Origin: Acinetobacter calcoaceticus DSM 30006 = CIP 81.8
GTDB taxonomy: Bacteria > Pseudomonadota > Gammaproteobacteria > Pseudomonadales > Moraxellaceae
Length of the DNA stretch: 64,000 nt
NCBI RefSeq assembly: GCF_000368965.1
Contig: NZ_KB849780.1
Span: 2,366,340-2,430,339, forward strand
Direction of reading: 5' to 3'
This document shows, one piece after another, positions 41,973-51,359 of the stretch. Position 1 is the stretch's first letter; each line of letters opens with the position of its first letter. The notes beneath the pieces were generated by a model. The model was not told where the DNA came from, made no database searches, and was given only the letters and a program-made list of their open reading frames with translations. The translations under genes were made by a program, and so were the position numbers.

Positions 41973-42245
41973 ATGAAAAGCACAACTCATCTATTAACAA
42001 ATGATGGTAAACGTATTGCAAAACGTCTAGTTAATCATTGGAAACACAAATTTGAAGTACAAGAGACTGAACAAGATTTCAAAATCTTAATGCCTACAGC
42101 AACCATTACGCTTGTCCCTGCACCAGAGCAGTTAAACGTTGCTATTGATAGTCAGCTAGATGACCATGACCACTTAGAAAAAGTCGTGCTTGATCATCTA
42201 AACCGCATGGCTCAACAAGAATTTCAGGTGGAATGGCAGCATTAA
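41973..42245 (+). CDS. DUF2218 protein
   Basis: A 90-residue protein from ATG 41973, with GAGGATTGATA upstream. MKSTTHLLTNDGKRIAKRLV, NHWKHKFEV and ILMPTATITL match the DUF2218 family, whose members are sometimes linked to siderophore or iron genes. It is the only rightward gene in this stretch and meets fghA head-on with no gap. Function unknown. Confidence 0.88.
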   Translation: MKSTTHLLTNDGKRIAKRLVNHWKHKFEVQETEQDFKILMPTATITLVPAPEQLNVAIDSQLDDHDHLEKVVLDHLNRMAQQEFQVEWQH

Positions 42246-43091
42246 TTAGCCATTTACCTTTTCTAACTGGATTGCATGAAACTGTAAATGCTCATCCATA
42301 AAGGTTTGAATAAAGTAATAGCCATGATCATAGCCAGCATGTTGTCTTAAAGTTAAAGGTTGTCCTGCTTTTAAACATGCTTGCTTAAATTTTTCAGGGT
42401 GAAGTTGTTCATAAAATTGGTCATCCAATCCCTGATCAACCAAAATTTCATCAAACACTGCACCATTTTTCAAGACTAAAGCTGTGGCATCATGAGCAAG
42501 CCAGCTTTCTTGGTCATTGCCCAAATAGTGACTAAAGGCTTTTTCACCCCACGCACATTCAGTTGGTGCACAAATCGGTGCAAAAGCAGATACAGACTTG
42601 AACTTCTCAGGATATTTAAACGCCAAAGTTAATGCGCCATGACCACCCATCGAATGCCCAAAGATACCGACTTGTTGAGCGTTTACGGGAAAGCTTTTCA
42701 AAATGAGTGGATATAACTCATCAATCAAATAGCTTTCCATTTGATAATGCTCAGACCAAGGTGTTTGCGTTGTATTAATATAGAAACCTGCGCCTTGACC
42801 TAAATCCCAATTATCCCCTGCAGCGACTTGTTCTCCACGAGGAGAAGTGTCCGGTGTAATCAGTATTAGACTTAATTGTGCCGCCATATGTTGTGCGTGC
42901 GCTTTTATGGCAAAGGTTTCTTCAGTACACGTTAACCCAGCGAGATAAAACAAAGTTGAACAAGGCCTACCTTCTAAAGCGGCTGGTGGCAAATACACAC
43001 CAAACTTAGCTGGCCCTTTTAATAACTGAGATTCAAATTGGTAAACACGTTGCTCACCTTCAAAGCAGCGGTTTTTTTGCAGGAGTTGCAT
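42246..43091 (-). CDS. fghA: S-formylglutathione hydrolase
   Basis: A 281-residue alpha/beta hydrolase that finishes formaldehyde detoxification by splitting S-formylglutathione. FYLAGLTCTEETFAIKAHAQ, DTSPRGEQVAAGDNWDLGQG and GIFGHSMGGHGALTLAFKYP (nucleophile Ser) with a C-terminal RQHAGYDHGYYFIQTFMDEH are diagnostic. Its start lies within the 3' end of the C13 peptidase gene (32-base overlap), so they may be coupled. Confidence 0.93.
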   Translation of the reverse strand: MQLLQKNRCFEGEQRVYQFESQLLKGPAKFGVYLPPAALEGRPCSTLFYLAGLTCTEETFAIKAHAQHMAAQLSLILITPDTSPRGEQVAAGDNWDLGQGAGFYINTTQTPWSEHYQMESYLIDELYPLILKSFPVNAQQVGIFGHSMGGHGALTLAFKYPEKFKSVSAFAPICAPTECAWGEKAFSHYLGNDQESWLAHDATALVLKNGAVFDEILVDQGLDDQFYEQLHPEKFKQACLKAGQPLTLRQHAGYDHGYYFIQTFMDEHLQFHAIQLEKVNG

Positions 43092-44511
43092 CGTTTTTGG
43101 CCTCTGTTTTTGTTTGAGCAATATCTACACTACCAGTATTTTGCTGAGGAAATAGATACTTTTCCAATTGAGGTAGCATAAGTTCCATATTTTTACCAAT
43201 CATCCACTGAGGCTCTGAAGGTTCTACACCTTGGGCCACTTCCCATTTGGTTACCGTTTGCTTAGCTGTGTTAAACGAATCTTTCATCGAAGATTGCTCT
43301 CGCATAGCCAAATCAAACAAAGCTCGACCAAAATAAATATAGTCAGCTTCGTTATTACATCCAAAAGAAGTTTTATCAGCAGCAGAGGCAGTAATAATTA
43401 AAGTATCAGGAGACTGTAAAGCAGGAATAAAGCTTCCTGAATAACAGGCAGAGATGACAATCACACGCCAGCGAATACCGGATTTATCAAGAGTTTCACG
43501 CAACCATTTAGGGTCTACTTGCCCCAGATCTAATGGTGCATTTTCAATTTCGAAGTGATTCTGTTCACCATGTGAAGTCATATATAGAAATAGCACATCA
43601 CTATCACGGTTCATTTGCTGCCCCATACGGCGTAGGGCTAACTCTATACTGGTTTTAGAGGCAATCGGAATTTCTGTGCGGGTATCTGGGTTATTAACCA
43701 GCATCATCGAACGCCCAATCGTTCCGAAACGTGTATCAAACTGTTCTTTAATACGGACTACTTCCGATTTAAAAACATCTTGATAACTATCACCAGCAAC
43801 ACCTAAAAAATACCAATGGCTTTTTGCCTGCTCACCATATTCGACTTGCTCTAACGAGTCATTCAGCAGCTTACTTTGTGCATACAAAGCATCTTCAGCA
43901 AATGTTGGAGCCGAATCTTCGACCTTCCAAATCGGTTGATCTTTTACAGAAAGTTGCCAGACCACCATCGTCGCAATAGTCGCAACCATGACGAGTGCGC
44001 GTTCCCACCAAGGCCACTTGAGCTCGCGTGAGAAAACCCAAATCACCGCTAAACTTTGCCATACGAACAAAGCCACGAATAGGCTCGGTAAAATTCCGTT
44101 ATAAATAGCATCGGGAATAAAGTTGAGATAACCGTTAGAACCTAAATACTGAATTAAACATTGAATTAATAAGATATTTGTATCTAGAACCAACCAAAGT
44201 AAAGCAGGTACTAGCATTAAGCGAGGTTGGTTGGTGCGCTGTGATAAAAATATACCGACAATTAAAGCAATGAATGGCCAAAGTGCGTAACCAATTAAAC
44301 CTTGTGAATTGAAATCACCGATTTGACCAGCCACAAGCCAGCTATAAAGAGAGTTAGTACATCCCCCTAAAATTCCCCAGACAATGAGCTGAAGAATTGA
44401 TGGATGTACAATTTGTAAAGAACGTCTTGATCCCAAAAACAGCCACATTCCGGCAATTTGGTTGCTTTTAAAATCATGCCAAAAGTTAATGGAGGGTTTA
44501 AGATCAATCAT
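43060..44511 (-). CDS. membrane-anchored C13-family (legumain/caspase-fold) peptidase
   Basis: A 483-residue protein. Residues of about 35-190 hold five or six membrane segments. A cytosolic or periplasmic C13 peptidase domain follows: the catalytic His is in YMTSHGEQN (His314) and the Cys in VISACYSGSF (Cys356), the His/Cys dyad of the legumain-caspase clan. Similar bacterial proteins occur widely in Acinetobacter and Moraxella, but their substrates are unknown. It overlaps fghA by 32 bases and starts 136 bases after rsmJ on the same strand. Confidence 0.88.
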   Translation of the reverse strand: MIDLKPSINFWHDFKSNQIAGMWLFLGSRRSLQIVHPSILQLIVWGILGGCTNSLYSWLVAGQIGDFNSQGLIGYALWPFIALIVGIFLSQRTNQPRLMLVPALLWLVLDTNILLIQCLIQYLGSNGYLNFIPDAIYNGILPSLFVALFVWQSLAVIWVFSRELKWPWWERALVMVATIATMVVWQLSVKDQPIWKVEDSAPTFAEDALYAQSKLLNDSLEQVEYGEQAKSHWYFLGVAGDSYQDVFKSEVVRIKEQFDTRFGTIGRSMMLVNNPDTRTEIPIASKTSIELALRRMGQQMNRDSDVLFLYMTSHGEQNHFEIENAPLDLGQVDPKWLRETLDKSGIRWRVIVISACYSGSFIPALQSPDTLIITASAADKTSFGCNNEADYIYFGRALFDLAMREQSSMKDSFNTAKQTVTKWEVAQGVEPSEPQWMIGKNMELMLPQLEKYLFPQQNTGSVDIAQTKTEAKNDATPAKKPLL

Positions 44512-44647
44512 AAAAGGTTTTCAAAAATTTCGTTTTTGTCAGGCATCTTAAGTGTATGCCTGCTAAGAATTTTAGCAATCATGCTTTTGAACTATATCAC
44601 ATATATTTGTGCATTATTCAAGCAATAAAACCTAACCTTACATAAGC

Positions 44648-45439
44648 CTACTGAAAATACGCATCAAAACGACAAGCATCTCCTTGCCATTGATGAGCTG
44701 GCTCCTGATTTGCCAAAAAAATAGCATGGCGTGGCCGTTTAACCACTACACGTTTAGCAACTTCCTGTGCCAAAACCAGCAAATTATCCCCCAAATCCAT
44801 CTCACCATCTTCAGGTAAAAGTAGATGTAAAAGCTGCATCTGTTTTTTAACTTGAGCTTGTTTTTTGATTACTTGATGATTCTGGTCACGCTGTGGGAAC
44901 ATCGGATCGAGATAAACCACATCAACCATTTGAGCTGTTTGCTGTAGTTGTTGTAAATAACTTGCAGAGTCAGCAAAGATCAGTTGAATCCGATCCATAA
45001 ACTGGCTTAAAAAGCTATCTTGTTCAGCTTGGGCTTTTGCATCTTCAAGCAAGGTAAATAAAATCGGATGGCGCTCAACCAACTGTATTTGTGCGCCAAG
45101 ATAAGCCATGAGCAAACTATCATGTCCTAAACCAGCTGTAGCATCAATTAAGATAGGTTTTTCACCTAACTGACAAGCCCGAGCAATCATTTCTGATTTA
45201 AGACTTGCACGTTTTAAACGGGAAATTTCGGCTTTCCAGTCGGGCTGCATTTTCATGCCATTTGCAGATAACCATAACCCGTTTTCATCTGCACAAAGTG
45301 CCAACTCAGGATTTAAACGCAAAAAACGTGCATTGAGCTTTTCAACTGGCTGCAAATCGACAGTCACACCTCTAGAACAAAGCACAGCTTGGTAGTGCTG
45401 TGCTTTGCCTTGAAAATCTACTTCAAAATATATGTGCAT
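44648..45439 (-). CDS. rsmJ: 16S rRNA m2G1516 methyltransferase
   Basis: A 263-residue SAM-dependent methyltransferase. The SAM loop is [20 protein letters not shown], followed by [16 protein letters not shown] and the catalytic [12 protein letters not shown], all typical of RsmJ. The gene lies 11 bases downstream of tsaB and probably shares its transcript. Confidence 0.93.
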   Translation of the reverse strand: MHIYFEVDFQGKAQHYQAVLCSRGVTVDLQPVEKLNARFLRLNPELALCADENGLWLSANGMKMQPDWKAEISRLKRASLKSEMIARACQLGEKPILIDATAGLGHDSLLMAYLGAQIQLVERHPILFTLLEDAKAQAEQDSFLSQFMDRIQLIFADSASYLQQLQQTAQMVDVVYLDPMFPQRDQNHQVIKKQAQVKKQMQLLHLLLPEDGEMDLGDNLLVLAQEVAKRVVVKRPRHAIFLANQEPAHQWQGDACRFDAYFQ

Positions 45440-45450
45440 GAGTAGTGCCT

Positions 45451-46116
45451 TTATTTTGCTTTACCCTGATCTGCTATTTTTTTCCATGCATCATCACGTA
45501 AATAAACTGGTAAAGCATGTTCAGCATTAACCCACTGCTTTTGCGCTGCATAAACACGTGCAATAGAAGCAATGTCTTGTGCAGTTGCAGTGATTGTTTG
45601 ATGCTCTGCATCAGCTTGAAGGAGTTTTGCACCCGAACCAATTAAGCAATGTTTTGCATAAGTAGCCGCTTGCTCATAGCCCATTAATTTTTCTTCATCA
45701 ATACATTGCATAATTCCATGCTCATCTAGAACAAAACTTGCAATATAAACTTCATTCATACGAGCATCGAGAACCGCAGTCACCTGTTCCAAACCTTCAA
45801 GTCTGTATGCTGCTTGTGCTAAAGCTTGCAAACTCGAAACGGGAATAACGGGTAAATCTTGTGACCATGCCAAAGCCTGAGTCACAGCTGCATTAATTCG
45901 GACGCCACTAAAAGAACCCGGCCCACGGCTAAAGGCAATTGCATCCAGACCAGCAACCTCAAGACCTGTTTGTTGTAGCCCTTGCTCAATCATAGGCAGA
46001 ATGGTCTGAGTTTGTGCTTTCGCCCGCGTATCGAGTTGAAAAAACAGTTCTTGGGTTTCATCGACTAATGAGATAGAACACTGCTCATTTGCAGTTTCCA
46101 ACGCCAGCAATTTCAT
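45451..46116 (-). CDS. tsaB: tRNA t6A synthesis protein TsaB
   Basis: A 221-residue protein from ATG 46116, part of the TsaBDE complex that makes t6A37 on ANN-decoding tRNAs. [40 protein letters not shown] and [19 protein letters not shown] are diagnostic. TsaB is the non-catalytic scaffold for TsaD, which is not in the window. Confidence 0.94.
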   Translation of the reverse strand: MKLLALETANEQCSISLVDETQELFFQLDTRAKAQTQTILPMIEQGLQQTGLEVAGLDAIAFSRGPGSFSGVRINAAVTQALAWSQDLPVIPVSSLQALAQAAYRLEGLEQVTAVLDARMNEVYIASFVLDEHGIMQCIDEEKLMGYEQAATYAKHCLIGSGAKLLQADAEHQTITATAQDIASIARVYAAQKQWVNAEHALPVYLRDDAWKKIADQGKAK

Positions 46117-46252
46117 GCACAACCTTAGTATTAAATCAGATTAAAAACGGGAGTTATGATACCCCACTCGGCTCTGATAGGCGAGTCGTTCTCTGTCTAA
46201 ATAAAAATGCCAAGATTTAACTTGGCATAAAAAATATTTTGCTAAAAAAGAG

Positions 46253-46783
46253 TTAAAAGTGAAATTCTTTTAAATCACTATAGCTTTTAAAATGTTCAGT
46301 ATAATGCAATGCACTCAACCGTATTTTTGCAGCACCATCTTCATCTAAAGTTTTAACAATTTTGCCGGGTGATCCCATCACCACTGAGTTATCTGGAATG
46401 ATTTTCCCTTCAGGAATTAAGGCATTCGCACCAATAATACAATTTTTACCAATCACAGCTCGATTTAAAATCACGGCATTCATACCAATCAGGCTATTAT
46501 CACCAATCGTACAGCCATGCAGCATGACTTTATGTCCGACCGTGACATATTCACCAATATTCAGCTCAAGCCCAGCATCTGTATGTAATACAGAATTTTC
46601 TTGAATATTAGAGAAATTACCAATTCGAACTACACAGTTATCGGCACGTACTACAGCTCCAAACCAAATGCTGACTTGACGACCTAATTCCACTTGCCCA
46701 ATTAGCGTTGCTGTTGGAGCAACCCAACCATCCCATGGTTCATATAATGCTTTTGGATGCTGTCCTTGATAGCTATACATCAT
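46253..46783 (-). CDS. gamma-carbonic-anhydrase-family hexapeptide protein
   Basis: A 176-residue left-handed beta-helix protein: GQVELGRQVSIWFGAVVRAD, NCVVRIGNFSNIQENSVLHT, IGEYVTVGHKVMLHGCTIGD. Three metal-binding His residues (HTD, VGHKVMLHG) are in place. The family includes YrdA/PaaY; actual carbonic anhydrase activity is uncertain. It precedes the NudL gene with a short gap. Confidence 0.9.
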   Translation of the reverse strand: MMYSYQGQHPKALYEPWDGWVAPTATLIGQVELGRQVSIWFGAVVRADNCVVRIGNFSNIQENSVLHTDAGLELNIGEYVTVGHKVMLHGCTIGDNSLIGMNAVILNRAVIGKNCIIGANALIPEGKIIPDNSVVMGSPGKIVKTLDEDGAAKIRLSALHYTEHFKSYSDLKEFHF

Positions 46784-46799
46784 AATTTATCAATCCTGA

Positions 46800-47420
46800 T
46801 CATTTATTCTTATGAGAAAATTTTGGTATACCAAATGTTGGTGAATTGAGTAAAAATGGCCACTCTTTCTGATAACCCAATCCATATTTAAACAGAGCAA
46901 CTAACATACGAGCAGTTAAACCCCAAATAATTTCATTATCAATCTGTAAACTTGGAAAGTATAAAGATTGATGGGCATAACGTACTTCATAAGGCATGGG
47001 TCTTGTATCAATTAATTCTTGCAAAGGTACAAAAAAAATTCGATCAATTTCGGTAGGCTGAGGTATTAAGTGAACCTCTGGAGGAATAAGCCCAACGATC
47101 GGTTTTACAGACAAACCACTTCGTGCACGTTGCATTGGCAAATCGCCGAGCAACTGCACATCAAAAGGATTTAAAGCAGTCTCTTCCTGAGCTTCTCTTA
47201 GCGCTACAACGATATTACTGGTATCACTGGGGTCACGCTTTCCACCCGGAAAAGAAACTTCCCCCGCATGGTTGTTCATATGTATTGAACGGCGTGTAAG
47301 CAATACCTTAGGATCATTTTCATTTGTAATCGCAATCAGTACTGCTGCTTGTGCTTCTTGTATGCGGGTGGAAAAGCGCAATCTTTGCTGTAACTTTTGT
47401 GTTAGCAAGTGCTCTTCCAT
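46800..47420 (-). CDS. nudL: Nudix CoA pyrophosphatase (NudL-like)
   Basis: A 206-residue Nudix hydrolase. AVLIAITNENDPKVLLTRRS, HAGEVSFPGGKRDPSDTSN and ALREAQEETALNPFDV form the NudL-type box (PGGK then REAQEETAL), followed by VKPIVGLIPPEV. It likely cleaves CoA and acyl-CoA. ATG 47420 is preferred (AGGTGA upstream); GTG 47429 is an alternative. Confidence 0.9.
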   Translation of the reverse strand: MEEHLLTQKLQQRLRFSTRIQEAQAAVLIAITNENDPKVLLTRRSIHMNNHAGEVSFPGGKRDPSDTSNIVVALREAQEETALNPFDVQLLGDLPMQRARSGLSVKPIVGLIPPEVHLIPQPTEIDRIFFVPLQELIDTRPMPYEVRYAHQSLYFPSLQIDNEIIWGLTARMLVALFKYGLGYQKEWPFLLNSPTFGIPKFSHKNK

Positions 47421-47543
47421 ACCATTCACCTATTATTCTGTCTCTCTTTGCATCATATCTGAAAAATAAACTTAAGACATAGAGTTGATGCGTAAGTCTA
47501 AAAATTCAGTTATGCTGAGTCATCTCTATACTCGATGATAATT

Positions 47544-48092
47544 ATGAGTTTCTGTGTAGCGTGTGGGCATAAAACCGAACAAAAAATTCCTTTAGGTGAT
47601 CATAAAGTACGTCGTGTTTGTACTCATTGTGGCAATATCCATTATGAAAACCCCAAAGTAATCTGCGGTGCCTTAGCGTTATGGGAAGACAAAGTATTAC
47701 TCTGTCGTCGTGCGATTGAACCTCGTTATGGTTTATGGACGTTACCTGCTGGTTATATGGAATTGTTCGAGACCATGGAACAAGGTGCAGCACGCGAAAC
47801 TCGTGAAGAAGCAGAAGCCGAGATAGAAATAGAACAACTTTATTGTATGTACAATATTCCTCGTATTGGCCAGATTTATGTGCTGTTTAAAGCACAGCTG
47901 AAAGATGGAATTTTTGGTGCAGGCGAAGAAAGTATTGAAAGTCGTCTTTTTGAAGAACATGAAATTCCATGGGGAGAACTTGCCTTCCCTAGCGTTGAAC
48001 ACACACTAAGACATTATTTTGAAGACCGAAAAAAACAAGTTTTTCCAATGCATCTTGAAACTTTGGGTACTCGTTTAGACCACACGGGTTAA
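47544..48092 (+). CDS. Nudix hydrolase with N-terminal zinc ribbon
   Basis: A 182-residue protein from ATG 47544. The N-terminus has a zinc ribbon (FCVACGHKTEQ, RVCTHCGNIHYENPK), then a Nudix box: WTLPAGYMELFETMEQGAAR and ETREEAEAEIEIEQLYCMYN. It resembles the NADH pyrophosphatase or ADP-ribose-type Nudix group. It meets filF head-on with a shared terminator. Confidence 0.9.
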   Translation: MSFCVACGHKTEQKIPLGDHKVRRVCTHCGNIHYENPKVICGALALWEDKVLLCRRAIEPRYGLWTLPAGYMELFETMEQGAARETREEAEAEIEIEQLYCMYNIPRIGQIYVLFKAQLKDGIFGAGEESIESRLFEEHEIPWGELAFPSVEHTLRHYFEDRKKQVFPMHLETLGTRLDHTG

Positions 48093-48104
48093 TCAATTAG
48101 ATAA

Positions 48105-48132
48105 TAAAAAAGACCGCTAGGCGGTCTTTTTT
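48105..48132. terminator. bidirectional terminator between Nudix gene and filF
   Basis: AAAAAAGACCGC-TAG-GCGGTCTTTTTT, 12-bp stem; serves both convergent genes. Confidence 0.92.
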
Positions 48133-48146
48133 ATTTGTTTAATATG

Positions 48147-50099
48147 TTAAGACTTAGTTTTAATTGCTTTACAAGCTGGAATAGATTGATTCGCCAATTT
48201 GATTGTTACTGTACCAAATTTACGTTGAGCCAAAGCTTTATCCGCAGCGGTTGGAGCAGGCACATCCTTAAGCGTATTATAGCTTTCTTGAGCTGCCGCA
48301 TGTTGATTAAACCAAGCAGTATTAGTATCGAAATCAATGCTCGTACTATCTACCTTATTTGCCAATAAATTAAATAGATTCAATTTCGCAGGCCCCGGAG
48401 AAACGCCTACAAAAGTTACCCCAACCATCGCACCATCAATATTCTCAAATTTTGGATTAGATAAAATCATACGAACGTAAACAGACTGTTGGCTATTTGA
48501 AGGATCATCAACTGTCGCCGCTGTAGTACCAATTCGATATTGTTGTACGCCATTACTATCCACTAAACTATTTTCAGACACAGTCGCACATTGGCCTGAC
48601 ATATCATTTGTTGTTGAATTAGGTTTGATATCAGTACGAATATCCCCATGTTCATCAATAACAATACCTAAATTTACAGGTTGAATCGTCTTATCTGAAA
48701 AATTAAATGTCAGAGTCGCATAAAGAGGAAAAATATAATTCTCTCCCACCTTTACGTTACCAGAAGTTTTGAAAACCCTTCTCTCTAGATAACTAATAGG
48801 ACTGCTTTTAACAATACTCAATATCCCATTGTAGCTATCACCATCAACATTTTGACGCCAGAGGCCATAATGTTGCGGATTACCTGTACTGAGTTTTGTT
48901 AAGTATTTATAGAATGGTTCTGTCCCTGCCACTCCATAATCATTAAAGAATTTACCTTGATAAATCTGTAAATCTTCATTCGGATTATCAGAGGCGCTTA
49001 AACGAAGTGGAGTAGTTGGCTGAATCTCACGGCTAATAGGATTTAACCAACCATTCTGTGCATTTGCATTTAATCTAGCTGGTTTAACTTTTGAGGTTAA
49101 CAAATAAGGGTTTTGTACTTTATTGTTTATTACAATAGCATTACCCTTCCACTGCAAACCATATCCTAATGTATAACCTTGTCGGTCTGATAATAAATAA
49201 AACTCATCTGCTGAATGTCTTAAGTTAATTGTGTTATTAAAACATTCTTCTTGTATAGCTCTATTACACCCATAAAAGACTTGATAGTTTTGAAATATGG
49301 GACTTGAACTAGTAAATAAATTGAATGACTCAAAAATGCCAGCATTACTTAAGTTCGTTGTTTGTACAACTAACTTATAAGCTTCATCATCAGAGATTTG
49401 TCCTACATCTAACCAAGGTTTTAAAATATTCGCATACGCACCATTTTTTAATTCTGTAGCTGTTATGCTCTGAGAAATTTTAGTAAGCTGATCTTTCTTT
49501 GTATCTGTAAGTTGGGTGGGTTGTATATCCCCAATCAGGTTATCACCATTTTCCACACCAATACTTTGAAAGATTTTTATTAAAGCAATCGCTACTTTAA
49601 CTGTTTCATCATTTTTATCTAATGTTGCTGGAGTTTTACCTGTAACACCACTTGCTAAATCCAGCACTCTTAGATATATCGGATTGATCACTTTAGTCCT
49701 ACCATTCACGGCAGTAAACTTCCCAATCGTATCCAGATTAACGTTTCCTAAGAAAACCTTTTTATTATCTTTACTCTGAACATAAAAACGTGCTGTATCT
49801 CCTACTTTGCACGACCCAATTACCGCATTTCCTGAAAGTTTAGTCGCATAATGAAAATTTGTTGCCGAACTACAATCGAAATTAATACCAGCTATTGGGT
49901 AATCTAAAGCGAATTGCAAACAAGTTGTATCTTCTGCACCCGTGTCACTCGTTGTTGGTGTACAACTGCCTGAAGATAAATTTCCGTTATTAGTACCAGA
50001 ATTCGGATCTTCGCTAATATTGGAACTACCGCCACCACAACCATTTAGCATAATCGCTAATGTAGTTAGTGCAAAAGGCCATAAAACTTTTTTATTCAT
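48147..50099 (-). CDS. filF: FilF lipoprotein
   Basis: A 650-residue exported lipoprotein. The lipobox LNGCGGG (Cys about 21) marks lipidation; the Gly-rich, Ser/Asn-rich stretch after it is a flexible linker. The remaining sequence has no enzymatic motif; it contains FDCSSATNFHYATKLSGNAV and GSCKVGDTARFYV. Naming follows the Acinetobacter fil locus, in which FilF is the last gene; its role in filaments or adhesion is not shown by the sequence. It starts 18 bases after filE. Confidence 0.88.
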   Translation of the reverse strand: MNKKVLWPFALTTLAIMLNGCGGGSSNISEDPNSGTNNGNLSSGSCTPTTSDTGAEDTTCLQFALDYPIAGINFDCSSATNFHYATKLSGNAVIGSCKVGDTARFYVQSKDNKKVFLGNVNLDTIGKFTAVNGRTKVINPIYLRVLDLASGVTGKTPATLDKNDETVKVAIALIKIFQSIGVENGDNLIGDIQPTQLTDTKKDQLTKISQSITATELKNGAYANILKPWLDVGQISDDEAYKLVVQTTNLSNAGIFESFNLFTSSSPIFQNYQVFYGCNRAIQEECFNNTINLRHSADEFYLLSDRQGYTLGYGLQWKGNAIVINNKVQNPYLLTSKVKPARLNANAQNGWLNPISREIQPTTPLRLSASDNPNEDLQIYQGKFFNDYGVAGTEPFYKYLTKLSTGNPQHYGLWRQNVDGDSYNGILSIVKSSPISYLERRVFKTSGNVKVGENYIFPLYATLTFNFSDKTIQPVNLGIVIDEHGDIRTDIKPNSTTNDMSGQCATVSENSLVDSNGVQQYRIGTTAATVDDPSNSQQSVYVRMILSNPKFENIDGAMVGVTFVGVSPGPAKLNLFNLLANKVDSTSIDFDTNTAWFNQHAAAQESYNTLKDVPAPTAADKALAQRKFGTVTIKLANQSIPACKAIKTKS

Positions 50100-50117
50100 T
50101 AGATACCCTACTTATTT

Positions 50118-51359
50118 TTAACGTAATACGGAAATTTGAATTTGTCCCTGATTTGTTAACTCTTTTTCTGCAACATCTACCGCAGAAGATAAAGGCGTCA
50201 TCATCATGTAATGTGCTGAAGGTGGTACTTTCAAAACGCCTTGAATTGATGAATGTTGTAACATCGTTGAAGGATAAGATTTACTCTTAAAGCCACTAAC
50301 TCCTTCTAACATACAACCTTTATTATCTAAAAAGATAACTAAAGGCCAGTAATATAGAGGCTTCTCATTACTAGCAGCAAATGACATAAGTTTTAAATGC
50401 TGAACAGAAGGATTTAGCTGTACTACTTCATATTCAAATTTTTCTTTCAATGGCTTACGAGGCCATAAACTTACTTCTTTATTTATGCTAAGCGTCTTAA
50501 TTGCTTTGTTATAACCTTTAATAAAACATTTGTCTTGTTCAAAAGCTGCTTCTAACTCTTGCGAAGATAACCGCATATATGTTGGGGCCAATACAACAGT
50601 AGATTCGTCATCTTTAGTCTGCCGATTAAAAAGCTGATCTAAAGTTGATCGACTCACACCTTTTTTACGCTCTACTGACTCAGTTCGTCCTAAGCCATCA
50701 GGCATAAGATAAAAACGCTTTTTACCTTCAAGATTAAATTCTTGATCTTCAAGATACTCATTATTTACATATTCTATATTATCAATCGTTGTAAATTTAG
50801 ACTTATCCTGTGAAGAGACAGCTGATGGGGCTGCCTGTGATATGCTTTTTATTGGCGGCGGAACTAAAATAAGCTTTTTCTTCCACTCCTCATTAGAGAC
50901 TGATTGAACCTTTTCATTTTCGAGAGATTTAGTTTTCTCCGCAGATGTTTTTAATTCGCTAACAGCGACCGTAGCTTCGCCAGTATTTTTCTGAGCTTTT
51001 TGTGGTGCAGTCGGTGCAGTCGGTGCAGTCGGTGCAGTCGGTGCAGAATTTAATTTTTTTTGTGGCTGTTGCTCTACTCTTTTTGGTGAATCTGTATTGC
51101 GTGCTTCCTCTTTAAACACTTTTTGAGCGGGAACAACTATCATATTAGTTGTTGGATTTTGGTGCTGTGTTTCTTCTATTTTAGAGGAGGTTTGTTTTTT
51201 CTGGTCAACTCTTTTACTAGGCACAATCATAGGACGGCCATCGGGACCTATAATCGTATAGAATCCGTCTGCATAAGAAACAGAAACATTCGCTATCGCA
51301 ACACATAAGGTTAAGATAGCGAAATTAGGGCTAAACATCCTTTTATACTGTTTTACCAT
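50118..51359 (-). CDS. filE: FilE, exported protein with APT repeats
   Basis: A 413-residue protein with a signal peptide (about residues 1-29, ending VSYADGF), then GFYTIIGPDGRPMIVPSKRV, a linker with APT tandem repeats near residue 105, and a C-terminal domain including RFYLMPDGLGRTESVERKKG. Near-identical GPDGRPMIVPSKR and MIVVPAQK segments suggest SPOR- or linker-like repeats. It overlaps filD by 7 bases. Role unknown; grouped with filABCDF by locus. Confidence 0.87.
   Translation of the reverse strand: MVKQYKRMFSPNFAILTLCVAIANVSVSYADGFYTIIGPDGRPMIVPSKRVDQKKQTSSKIEETQHQNPTTNMIVVPAQKVFKEEARNTDSPKRVEQQPQKKLNSAPTAPTAPTAPTAPQKAQKNTGEATVAVSELKTSAEKTKSLENEKVQSVSNEEWKKKLILVPPPIKSISQAAPSAVSSQDKSKFTTIDNIEYVNNEYLEDQEFNLEGKKRFYLMPDGLGRTESVERKKGVSRSTLDQLFNRQTKDDESTVVLAPTYMRLSSQELEAAFEQDKCFIKGYNKAIKTLSINKEVSLWPRKPLKEKFEYEVVQLNPSVQHLKLMSFAASNEKPLYYWPLVIFLDNKGCMLEGVSGFKSKSYPSTMLQHSSIQGVLKVPPSAHYMMMTPLSSAVDVAEKELTNQGQIQISVLR
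51004..51048 (-). repeat. 9-bp tandem repeat inside filE
   Basis: GGTGCAGTC four times and a fifth partial copy, encoding a run of APT. Strain-to-strain copy number changes would lengthen or shorten the linker in frame. Confidence 0.9.
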
